5,496 nucleotides of DNA. Source: Clostridia bacterium. GTDB taxonomy: Bacteria; Bacillota_A; Clostridia; Christensenellales; Borkfalkiaceae. This document shows, one piece after another, positions 1 through 5,496 of this stretch (positions within the stretch are counted from its first letter, which is position 1; every line of letters starts with the position of its first letter). The notes beneath the pieces were generated by a model. The model was not told the origin of the DNA. It did not search any database and was given only the letters and a program-made list of their open reading frames with translations. The translations under genes were made by a program, and so were the position numbers. The stretch lies in the NCBI GenBank assembly GCA_017621955.1, contig JAGASB010000220.1, positions 1-5,496 of the forward strand, given 5' to 3'.

Positions 1-279
1 AAATTTCAAAGATTGCTCTGCCATTCGTTCGTAAAAAGAGTTCGGTTTTTCGTCTCTAAATTGTCCTGATGATTTGAAAACTCTGAGCAGTTGTTCCTTG
101 TCTCCGTTGCAGAACATCGCAAGTCGGCTCATCAAAGAACGTTCGTTTTTCTCTTCCGTTTCAAGTACCGAAATACCTTGATAAAGCTGTGTAAATTTTG
201 CTCCGTCTCTTGTTTTGCTTGCTCTCTCTACAACATCTCTATCCCCCATTCTCGTTAGACTTTCAATGCCACGCTCAGA
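1..279 (-). repeat. Second copy of the PrimPol helical domain, at the C-terminus of the ArdC-like protein (residues 443-535)
   Basis: MGDRDVVERA, RSLMSRLAMFCNGDKEQLLR and SSGQFRDEK align without large gaps to the copy in the PrimPol; by eye about half of the residues are identical. The DNA is only partly similar, so the copies are not a recent duplication. Confidence 0.75.
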
Positions 280-1605
280 CATATCTACGGGCTTGCCTGC
301 TGTTGCCGGCATTGCCCGTGCAGCAATCTCGCTTGGCTTTACAAAAACCTCTGATTTTTCTTCCTGTGTCTGTTCTTTTTCTGCTCTTTCTATACTGAAA
401 TCTTGCAGTTCCTCAAAGGTACATTCTTGAAATTCTTTGTCTGCCCAAAACGGTAAAGTCTGCAATTTATCAAACTCTTCCATAAGGGCTTCCTTGCTCG
501 AAAACGCATAGTTAATTGCAAGTGTCGTTTGACCGTAAGCACCTGCCATATACACCTTGTAAACGGTCTCGTCATAGTGATTTTTGTCCGTTACAATCGC
601 ATATTTTTCTATGCTTTTCTTCTGCTCAGCCTGTTCTTGATTTTTCTTTTGCTGTACTTTCAAGGAAACATATTTCGCAATTTTATCCGCATCGGTAATA
701 GCCGTAAAAAGTGCGTTAGGATTGTCTTTAATTTCCTTTTTCCAAGCGGCAATATACGCTGAATTATTACGTTTATGCTCGGCATCTACTTGTATTTCCA
801 AGTCTTGCTCGATAAACATAGAAGCAATCTCTGCCCTAAGTTCTTCCAAAGCATAGTCAGGTGTTCCAAATAGATTTTCAATATTTCTATTAAGTCTGCT
901 TTCGTGTCCCGTAGAGTGTCCAAGTTCGTGTAATGCTGTTGAATAAAATTCTTGCATTGAAAAGAATTTTTCCCTGTTCGGAAGATGGATTTCGTCGGTT
1001 TTTGGTCTGTAATACGCTTGCGAGCCACCATATACAATCTTGGCTTCGTTTTCGTTCCAATAGTCCAAAAGTTGTTCTACTCTATCCACCTTTTCCATAG
1101 GATTGATTTCCGTTTTTTCAAGTGCAGGAATACCATTGATAACGTCGCCGTTAAACACACGATAGAATTTCCTAATAGGTTTGACATTATGAGTAAAATA
1201 ATCATTTTTCTCCTCTACTGTCATACCATCAAGAACGCTCCTATCCAATCTTTTGCCCGTTTGTTTATCTATAAGGTCAAAGTATTCGATTGATACGCCT
1301 GCCCCTTTTCCTAAGCTATTCCCTTCTTCGTCGGTTTTGAAAGTCCAACCCTTTTCTTGCATCTGATTAAACGTTACCCAACGATAATCCCCGTACCCTC
1401 GTGACATTGCAACAAGAGATAACGTAACGTTGTTTATTCCGTGATATTGCTTTTTCGTGATTGCAGATTCGGGAACTTTCGGCATACTCCATCCTGCTTT
1501 CCATATTCCTGCGCCCTCATCAAGATTTTTCATTACCTCGTCGAACAAAAACTTACGCTGTGGCGTTAGTTTTTCATAGTCAACTTGTTTGATTGCTTCT
1601 TCCAA
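1..1605 (-). CDS. ArdC-like antirestriction protein with zincin metallopeptidase domain and C-terminal PrimPol-type helical domain (3' end cut by window)
   Basis: The frame is open from a TTG at 1605 to the left edge: 535 codons, no stop seen. Residues about 8-150 match the ArdC N-terminal single-stranded DNA-binding domain, with a conserved-looking YHGINNVTLS (54-63) and YRWVTFNQM (74-82). Residues about 165-270 are a zincin-like metallopeptidase: HELGH at 226-230, then STGHESRLNR (231-240) and a downstream EELRAEIAS (254-262) expected to supply the third zinc ligand. Residues about 330-405 are a globular segment I do not recognise. Residues about 443-535 match the helical domain at the end of the upstream PrimPol (RDVVE, CNGDKEQLLRVF). 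Known ArdC proteins protect incoming plasmid DNA from restriction; here that role is inferred. The protein is cytoplasmic, with no signal peptide or membrane segment. TTG is chosen because an in-frame TGA lies 9 nt upstream and an SD precedes it. The family call is firm; the exact target is unknown. Confidence 0.9.
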   Translation of the reverse strand, partial: MEEAIKQVDYEKLTPQRKFLFDEVMKNLDEGAGIWKAGWSMPKVPESAITKKQYHGINNVTLSLVAMSRGYGDYRWVTFNQMQEKGWTFKTDEEGNSLGKGAGVSIEYFDLIDKQTGKRLDRSVLDGMTVEEKNDYFTHNVKPIRKFYRVFNGDVINGIPALEKTEINPMEKVDRVEQLLDYWNENEAKIVYGGSQAYYRPKTDEIHLPNREKFFSMQEFYSTALHELGHSTGHESRLNRNIENLFGTPDYALEELRAEIASMFIEQDLEIQVDAEHKRNNSAYIAAWKKEIKDNPNALFTAITDADKIAKYVSLKVQQKKNQEQAEQKKSIEKYAIVTDKNHYDETVYKVYMAGAYGQTTLAINYAFSSKEALMEEFDKLQTLPFWADKEFQECTFEELQDFSIERAEKEQTQEEKSEVFVKPSEIAARAMPATAGKPVDMSERGIESLTRMGDRDVVERASKTRDGAKFTQLYQGISVLETEEKNERSLMSRLAMFCNGDKEQLLRVFKSSGQFRDEKPNSFYERMAEQSLKF

Positions 1606-1732
1606 AACTAACCGTCACCTCCTCTTCCAAAATCGGCTCCCCTAACTCTTCGGGGACTTCGGTATCATACAAATCTTCAAACTCATAACCATAAGGAACG
1701 TGAAGTTCCGTTCTGATTTTTCTTTTTTTCAT
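1580..1732 (-). CDS. Small acidic protein of unknown function (50 aa)
   Basis: I do not recognise this protein. It starts MKKRKIRTEL, with a short basic N-terminus, and then becomes strongly acidic: 12 Glu or Asp among 50 residues, including a run EEE near position 37. It has no cysteines, membrane segment or signal peptide. The ATG at 1732 is preferred because GGAGG lies 4 nt upstream. A longer in-frame version starting at a GTG at 1774 would begin inside the inverted repeat and has no SD. The gene follows the PrimPol ORF by 62 nt and overlaps the ArdC-like gene by 26 nt. It could be a real small protein, for example an acidic partner or DNA mimic, or mainly a leader whose translation drives ArdC expression. 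The sequence does not decide between these. Confidence 0.6.
   Translation of the reverse strand: MKKRKIRTELHVPYGYEFEDLYDTEVPEELGEPILEEEVTVSFGRSNQTS
1615..1623 (-). promoter_or_regulatory. Ribosome binding site for the ArdC-like gene, inside the preceding small gene
   Basis: The minus strand reads AGGAGGTGA, a nine-base match to the 16S anti-SD. It ends 9 nt before the TTG at 1605 (12 nt after the GG core, slightly long). It decides the start: the TGA within it is an in-frame stop for the ArdC frame, and no ATG or GTG lies between it and the TTG. The same bases encode Glu-Glu-Val of the small upstream protein, so the two genes are probably translationally coupled. Confidence 0.75.
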
Positions 1733-1736
1733 AGTT

Positions 1737-1741
1737 CCTCC
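1737..1741 (-). promoter_or_regulatory. Ribosome binding site of the 50-aa gene
   Basis: GGAGG on the minus strand lies 4 nt before the ATG at 1732. The spacing is short but usable, and it favours this ATG over the GTG at 1774. Confidence 0.6.
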
Positions 1742-1748
1742 AATTTTC

Positions 1749-1783
1749 AGTCTAATCGTGATCTGACTAATCACGATTAGACT
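1749..1783. repeat. Perfect 14-bp inverted repeat with 7-nt loop between genes
   Basis: The left arm AGTCTAATCGTGAT (1749-1762) and right arm ATCACGATTAGACT (1770-1783) are exact reverse complements around a 7-nt spacer. The repeat lies 11 nt after the PrimPol stop and ends 7 nt before the SD of the 50-aa gene. On the coding (minus) strand it is followed by GAAAATTGG, not a U-run, so it is not a normal intrinsic terminator for this operon. On the plus strand T-rich sequence follows, but no plus-strand gene ends here. The 6-mer CTAATC occurs twice in direct orientation (1752-1757, 1767-1772), and its complement GATTAG at 1775-1780 forms a smaller nested palindrome. It could be an mRNA processing or stability hairpin, or a binding site for a dimeric regulator. 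Confidence 0.85.
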
Positions 1784-1794
1784 TTCTTATTTTC

Positions 1795-4700
1795 TTACCT
1801 TTTGCCATTACCCGATGAGTTTACGGGTGGTTTTGGCTTATACGTACTCGTCGTATTCGCCTGAAATCGTCCCGTAGTATCTTTAATTGCTTTCACAACC
1901 GTACACTCGTAATAATCGGGAGATTTATCGGGACGGAACAAACCACTTGATTGAAAAATACGAAGCATTTGTTCTTTGTCGCCGTTACACCAAAACGCAA
2001 GACGGTTCATCAAAGACATATCACTATTAGAGTGATTGTTCTGCAAATCTTGCCCCTCGTATAACGCCTTAAACGTTGAGCCGTGCTTCTTCTCCGCACA
2101 AGCCTTTTCTACCACGTCTCTATCAGACATTTTAGAAAGTCCCTCAACGCCTGCGCCTTTGCCACCGAACTCAGAACGTTTATCGCATTTTCTTTCAATA
2201 AGTTCTTTCATTTCAGGCTTATCAAAACTCTCAAAACGTTGATAACTTGCTCCATCCCCTGTCATCGCAATAAAGTGAGTGTTACGGTAAAATTCCATAT
2301 CTCCGTCCTTAGAGAAAGTTCTTACATCCATACCCTCCGTAGTCCCGAAGATATGCAAGCCCTTTCCACTTACCGATGTTTCAATGTAAGTCTTTCCGCA
2401 TTTACTCAACACTTCTTTTGCAAGCTCAGAATAATTACCGTTGTCATCAATACAATGGTCAAGGTCAACACAAGCAAGACCGTCTTTACCGTCAAGCGCA
2501 TAGGCGAGCGTTACACCGCCGTGTTCACTTGCAAACTTACAAGCTGTTTCATAGTCCGTCCAAGTAGTCGGGTCATCGCTTCGTGCAAACTTATTGGTAT
2601 GACAGTCAATCAAGTATTTCTCAACCTTTCCCTTTTCTTCGTTGTACTTAGTTCTCAAAACTACCCAATTCGGCTTGTCTTTCATTTCTTGCGGAATACT
2701 CTCGTCAAGAATTTTCTTTCTTTCGGCAAACTTTTCACTTGGCGAATTACTCGGCTTTTGATAGGATTCCACTTTCTTACCTTTGACTTGTTCAATGAAC
2801 TCGTCTACGCTAAGTTCGTGTTCTGCGCCCTCTCGGTTATTTTTAAGCCTAATTGTAAAGTCAGGCGGTAAACTGATTTTAAGTTTGTCGTCTTTCGCAT
2901 CTTCCATAAGATTTCTCGGCAAATAGAATACATAGCCGTCATATTCACCCTCAGGCATACGCATAAGGTTAGACTTTTCGTATTCCTTAATAAACATCTC
3001 GGACGGTACAAACACGTGCTTCCACCCGTTCTTGTCTTTGCTCTGACTTTGTGCAGGTGCGTTTGCACTATTTGCAACAAAGTTCTTATCCATCATCGGC
3101 GCAATCTCTCTTGCCGATAAGTCTACCTTTTCCGTTCTTTCCCTATTTTGTGCCGTTACACTAAAATCTTCGGGCATCGTGATTTTCACATAACCATCTT
3201 CTCTCGATTTATCTTCTTCGATAAAAGCGTTAGGCACGTAAAAACCATACCCTGCATATTTCTCTTCTTCGGGAATAGTAAGTAGCGAAGATTTTTCATA
3301 CGTTCCTTTGATTGCTTCTCTTGAAACGCTGAAAGACACTCGCTCTTTGGGTTCTTCCCTTTCGTAATCTTTATTCGACGTATTATCACAAATCTTCTTG
3401 AACTCTTCTGCCGTGAGCGTAACTTCGTTGTCGCCTTTATGAAGCACAACCGTTTCGTTTTCAAGGAAAAGCAGTTCATAACAAAGTTCGTGTCCGTCGC
3501 TTTGCATATCTACAAGTTGTCTACTTTCCTTTACACGGTTCTTGTAGATATTGTAGGTATAACCGCTATACTCACTTCCGTTCGGCATCTTCATAAAAAG
3601 ATGTCTTTCTTGCTCAGAAAGCATTGCATTATGCGAGACTTTCACGGTTACCCATTTATTGTTTTTGTCGTTTTCAGGCATTATTTCATCTCCTTTTTTT
3701 TCATTTTGTTCTATTGTATTTTCGCTCATATATTTATCCCACTCATCGGAATAAATCTTGTAGTTCTCTCCACCAATGGTCTTTAAGAACTCTTCATCAA
3801 ACTGCCAAAGCGGATAAACCACGTTCATACCACTTACTTTTGTGAACCCCGTGTCTTTTGCGTATCCCTTTTTAAGTAGTTCTACTGCATAAGGACAGTT
3901 GTTCAAGTCAATGTAAGCCGTATTCTTCAAGCCAATGAACTCACCAAAGTTTTTCGTTACAGTCGAATAAGGACTTACCATTTCATTGTTCTCATTTACT
4001 TCCCATAACTGAATCGCCAAACCGTTCATATCTCTGCCATAGAGTTGGTCTTTTACTTCATACAGTTCTACCGTCGGCTTCACTTTCGTTTTACCGCTGT
4101 AAATGTCAATGATTTCAAAACCTTTCATTTCTTCCATTGCTTGATGCTCTTTTTCTAATTTCCTATAAGCAGTAACAAACCCGTCTACAATCGCAGGGTG
4201 CGAATTGATAACAAACATACGTCTATACTTGTTCTCGTTGTTGATATTCACTTGCTTAGCCCACTCTTTGTTAGACGGACTGTATCTTCCGTCCTCATTA
4301 TTGATTTGTACGGTATTAGCAAGAACATAGGTCATACGTTCAATGCCATACTTTTCAATAAGATTAGACATATAGTTTACGTTCAAGCGCATACCGTCAA
4401 AGTTTCTTCGGATATAGTCTTGAATATCGTCTCTACACTCGATATTTATCATTGTTGCTTCCATCGGGAATTTACGATTATATGCACGTTTCATTGCTTG
4501 CCTTGCAGAATAGTCCATTTCTTTTTCAAGCATACTTTCGTCTACATCTCTTCCCGTTTTAAGGAAAGTAATGTTATGTTCTTCCATATATTCCTGAGAA
4601 AGATAACAAACAGGCGCAGCGATAATATACTCGTCGGCTTCTACACCAATTCTCGGCTCTGCATTATCCCAAGATAATTTATCCTTAAAATAGTAGTAGG

Positions 4701-5490
4701 CATTGTGATTTGTGTCTTGACCGAAATAAATAACGTTCTCGTCCGTTACCTTGTATCGAACTTTCTCGATAATATCCTTATGGTAATCTTCACAGTAATC
4801 GGTTATAAAGTCCATTACGTCCGAACCATTGTTTACACTCGAATGTTCTCTTCCAAGATAATCTTCATAAAGCTCGTTCAAGATGCCTTTATCTTTATCG
4901 GCATACAATGCTTGTGCATACTCTTCTTCAAGTTCTACGCTTACTAAGGTGTCCCAAAGTTCAGTCTTGACGTGCAATTCATAATTTCTCGCAAGTATTT
5001 CTCTCGGCGGTAAATCTATCAATTCTTCTTCCAAGTCGTAATACTCAACGTCTACGATTCTTTGAACTTCCTCAACATAGTTAATCGGAGCATTATCAAT
5101 ATCGTCTTTGTTCGCCTCGTAATACTCGTCATAAGCCTTTGAATACTGCTCGTATTTTTCCTTGTCTGCACTACGCAAGAACTCTGCATCAAACTCTATC
5201 AAGTAACACATTTCACGATACATACGTTTCCTAAATCCCGTATCTTTTGCATAGCCTTGTCTAATCAACTCATCGACAATTTCTTTCCTGTCAAGACTTA
5301 TATATGTCGAATTTTTAGGCTTTGTAAATTCGTGCGACGGTTGCGATAAATCTACATAAGGTTGTATTCCACTTGACGTGTTTTCGTTTAAGGAAACAAA
5401 CAACCCATATATCGTTTTACCGTTTTTCGTCTCGCCTATGCTTAGGTCAATTTCAGGTTCAAACACCCTATCTGAGCCTTGATGAAACAT
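1795..5490 (-). CDS. Large polyvalent protein with NrS-1-type primase-polymerase domain (1231 aa; possibly two genes fused at about 3681)
   Basis: A multi-domain cytoplasmic protein. Residues 9-125 and 472-588 are two copies of one module. Residues 138-250 resemble DUF3848 and 350-446 resemble DUF3849 (YVLANTVQ, DGRYSPSNKEWA, NSHPAIVDGF), recalled from memory. A polar linker at 589-611 is followed by three related modules (612-705, 717-806, 822-908). Residues 915-1103 are an archaeo-eukaryotic primase-polymerase: NWVVLRTKY; DLDHC with the metal-binding D1009 and D1011; SVSGKGLHIFG with H1046; and MEFYRNTHFIAMTG with E1066 as probable third acid. Residues 1113-1205 are the helical domain found with NrS-1 polymerase. 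A short Pro/Ser/Asn tail ends at TAA. There is no helicase domain. Expected role: de novo priming or copying of element DNA. Only 6 nt precede the first ATG and the frame is still open there, so the true start may lie outside. The PrimPol call is strong; N-terminal functions are unknown. Confidence 0.9.
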   Translation of the reverse strand: MFHQGSDRVFEPEIDLSIGETKNGKTIYGLFVSLNENTSSGIQPYVDLSQPSHEFTKPKNSTYISLDRKEIVDELIRQGYAKDTGFRKRMYREMCYLIEFDAEFLRSADKEKYEQYSKAYDEYYEANKDDIDNAPINYVEEVQRIVDVEYYDLEEELIDLPPREILARNYELHVKTELWDTLVSVELEEEYAQALYADKDKGILNELYEDYLGREHSSVNNGSDVMDFITDYCEDYHKDIIEKVRYKVTDENVIYFGQDTNHNAYYYFKDKLSWDNAEPRIGVEADEYIIAAPVCYLSQEYMEEHNITFLKTGRDVDESMLEKEMDYSARQAMKRAYNRKFPMEATMINIECRDDIQDYIRRNFDGMRLNVNYMSNLIEKYGIERMTYVLANTVQINNEDGRYSPSNKEWAKQVNINNENKYRRMFVINSHPAIVDGFVTAYRKLEKEHQAMEEMKGFEIIDIYSGKTKVKPTVELYEVKDQLYGRDMNGLAIQLWEVNENNEMVSPYSTVTKNFGEFIGLKNTAYIDLNNCPYAVELLKKGYAKDTGFTKVSGMNVVYPLWQFDEEFLKTIGGENYKIYSDEWDKYMSENTIEQNEKKGDEIMPENDKNNKWVTVKVSHNAMLSEQERHLFMKMPNGSEYSGYTYNIYKNRVKESRQLVDMQSDGHELCYELLFLENETVVLHKGDNEVTLTAEEFKKICDNTSNKDYEREEPKERVSFSVSREAIKGTYEKSSLLTIPEEEKYAGYGFYVPNAFIEEDKSREDGYVKITMPEDFSVTAQNRERTEKVDLSAREIAPMMDKNFVANSANAPAQSQSKDKNGWKHVFVPSEMFIKEYEKSNLMRMPEGEYDGYVFYLPRNLMEDAKDDKLKISLPPDFTIRLKNNREGAEHELSVDEFIEQVKGKKVESYQKPSNSPSEKFAERKKILDESIPQEMKDKPNWVVLRTKYNEEKGKVEKYLIDCHTNKFARSDDPTTWTDYETACKFASEHGGVTLAYALDGKDGLACVDLDHCIDDNGNYSELAKEVLSKCGKTYIETSVSGKGLHIFGTTEGMDVRTFSKDGDMEFYRNTHFIAMTGDGASYQRFESFDKPEMKELIERKCDKRSEFGGKGAGVEGLSKMSDRDVVEKACAEKKHGSTFKALYEGQDLQNNHSNSDMSLMNRLAFWCNGDKEQMLRIFQSSGLFRPDKSPDYYECTVVKAIKDTTGRFQANTTSTYKPKPPVNSSGNGKR
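1864..2154 (-). repeat. Helical domain at the C-terminus of the PrimPol (residues 1113-1209)
   Basis: The blocks MSDRDVVEKA, MSLMNRLAFWCNGDKEQMLR and SSGLFRPDK match the helical bundle that follows the catalytic core in NrS-1-type polymerases. A homologous copy is encoded at 1-279 in the ArdC-like gene, so this domain occurs twice in the operon. Confidence 0.75.
2767..3027 (-). repeat. Tandem module C of three (residues 822-908)
   Basis: It reads WKHVFVPSEMFIKEYEKSNL, then RMPEGEYDGYVFYLPRNLM, then KISLPPDFTIRLK and a LSVDEFIEQV close. It lies directly before the PrimPol domain, after which no further copy appears. Confidence 0.7.
3073..3342 (-). repeat. Tandem module B of three (residues 717-806)
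   Basis: It reads RVSFSVSREAIKGTYEKSSL, then TIPEEEKYAGYGFYVPNAFI, then KITMPEDFSVT and a VDLSAREI close. It is closest to module C, sharing the YEKSxL, GYxFYxPxxxxED and PxDF patterns. Confidence 0.7.
3376..3657 (-). repeat. Tandem module A of three (residues 612-705)
   Basis: This is the most divergent of three consecutive modules of about 90 residues. It opens WVTVKVSHNAML, continues LFMKMPNGSEYSGYTYNIY and ends TLTAEEFKKI. Shared features with modules B and C are a short opening strand, a MP/IP turn followed by acidic residues, YxGYxxY, and an acidic LTAEEF-type close. Confidence 0.65.
3679..3697 (-). promoter_or_regulatory. Internal ribosome binding site and ATG that could start a separate 628-aa PrimPol
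   Basis: Within the large ORF, AAAAGGAG (3697-3690) lies exactly 8 nt before an in-frame ATG (3681-3679), ideal initiation geometry. The ATG is residue 604, in the polar linker between the two halves, eight residues before the first C-terminal module. Starting here would give a 628-residue protein with the three modules, the PrimPol and the helical domain. It could make a second product from the same ORF, or be the true start of a gene fused in this sequence to the one upstream. Confidence 0.6.
3694..3701 (-). other. A8 homopolymer at the module junction (possible slippage or indel site)
   Basis: Eight A's on the coding strand immediately precede GGAG of the internal RBS. With eight A's the 1231-aa frame stays open. 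With nine, the upstream frame would read Glu-Lys-Lys-Arg-Arg and stop at a TGA 5 nt before the ATG at 3681. With seven, it would read Glu-Lys-Lys-Glu-Met-Lys and stop at a TAA overlapping that ATG as TAATG. Both alternatives give a classic two-gene junction. Runs of this length can undergo polymerase slippage and are prone to sequencing indels. Confidence 0.55.
3727..4077 (-). repeat. Second copy of N-terminal protein module (residues 472-588)
   Basis: This copy carries GYAKDTGF at 542-549 and FDEEFL at 564-569, matching the copy at residues 9-125. It ends just before the polar linker and the A8 tract. Of the two copies, it lies directly after the DUF3849-like segment and next to the proposed gene junction. 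Confidence 0.75.
4153..4443 (-). other. DUF3849-like segment of the large ORF (residues 350-446)
   Basis: The pattern CRDDIQDYI, FDGMRL, YGIERMTYVLANTVQ, DGRYSPSNKEWA and INSHPAIVDGF matches, from memory, a domain common in large proteins of clostridial conjugative elements. Its molecular function is not known to me. It is a useful marker that the ORF belongs to a mobile element. Confidence 0.6.
5116..5466 (-). repeat. First copy of N-terminal protein module (residues 9-125)
   Basis: This pairs with the second copy at 3727-4077. Both copies share the exact octamer GYAKDTGF (residues 79-86 and 542-549), preceded by YIxL about 17 residues earlier and followed by an FDxEFL block (residues 100-105 and 564-569) and a Tyr-rich end. 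The similarity is at protein level; the DNA has diverged, so the duplication is old. No function is known to me. Confidence 0.75.
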
Positions 5491-5496
5491 AGTGAA

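Noticed and set aside
786..1037. 83-codon minus-strand ORF in another frame
   Set aside because: It overlaps the metallopeptidase region of the ArdC-like gene, whose frame is continuous and carries HELGH.
1749..1800. Inverted repeat as an intrinsic terminator
   Set aside because: The U-rich tract follows only on the plus strand, where no gene ends; on the coding strand it is followed by GAAAATTGG.
2083..2871. 262-codon plus-strand ORF antisense to the PrimPol domain
   Set aside because: It lies opposite well-conserved PrimPol motifs, has no recognisable domain or SD, and has the Phe/Ser/Leu-rich composition expected from reading this coding strand backwards.
3186..3479. 97-codon minus-strand ORF in another frame
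   Set aside because: It is a shadow of the tandem modules; the main frame shows the repeat pattern and this one does not.
3694..3701. Proven dnaX-like programmed frameshift
   Set aside because: The A tract resembles such sites, but no downstream stem-loop was identified, and the zero frame already gives the long product. A gene junction with an indel explains the same signals more simply.
4198..4677. 159-codon plus-strand ORF
   Set aside because: It is antisense to the DUF3849-like region and rich in Ile, Phe and His as a reverse-frame artefact; no motif or start signal supports it.
1..5496. CRISPR array, tRNA or insertion sequence
   Set aside because: No regularly spaced repeats, cloverleaf-like segments, transposase motifs or terminal inverted repeats were seen.

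Overview
The window is an accessory, mobile-element type region. All supportable genes lie on the minus strand and read from the right edge (5496) towards the left edge (1). AT-rich DNA, AGGAGG-type ribosome binding sites, a TTG start and the protein families present suggest a low-GC Firmicute, most likely a gut-type clostridium. The element is probably an integrative conjugative element, plasmid or phage-plasmid. The host assignment is inference.

Layout in direction of transcription. (1) 5490-1795 is a 1231-codon ORF whose frame is still open at the right edge. Its N-terminal half (residues 1 to about 600) is a patchwork of polyvalent-protein modules: two copies of one repeat flank DUF3848/DUF3849-like segments. 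Its C-terminal half has three tandem copies of a module I cannot name, then an archaeo-eukaryotic primase-polymerase (PrimPol) domain of the phage NrS-1 type, then a helical domain. (2) 1749-1783 is a perfect 14-bp inverted repeat between genes. (3) 1732-1580 is a 50-residue acidic protein of unknown function. (4) 1605 to the left edge is an ArdC-like antirestriction protein with a zincin metallopeptidase motif. It carries a second copy of the helical domain found at the end of the PrimPol and is cut by the window edge.

The genes look like one transcription unit. No gap is long enough to hide another gene, and the last two overlap by 26 nt, with the ArdC ribosome binding site inside the small gene. 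Together they look like the replication-priming and host-defence-evasion part of a mobile element. The PrimPol would prime or copy element DNA. The ArdC-like protein would bind incoming single-stranded DNA and shield it or attack host factors. The shared helical domain suggests both act on the same nucleic acid or complex.

The main oddity is at 3679-3701. An A8 tract, a near-ideal ribosome binding site and an ATG lie in a polar linker between the two halves of the 1231-aa ORF. Changing the tract by one A in either direction would end the upstream frame next to that ATG. This looks like a junction of two genes that is fused in this sequence, by a real indel, a sequencing error or slippage.
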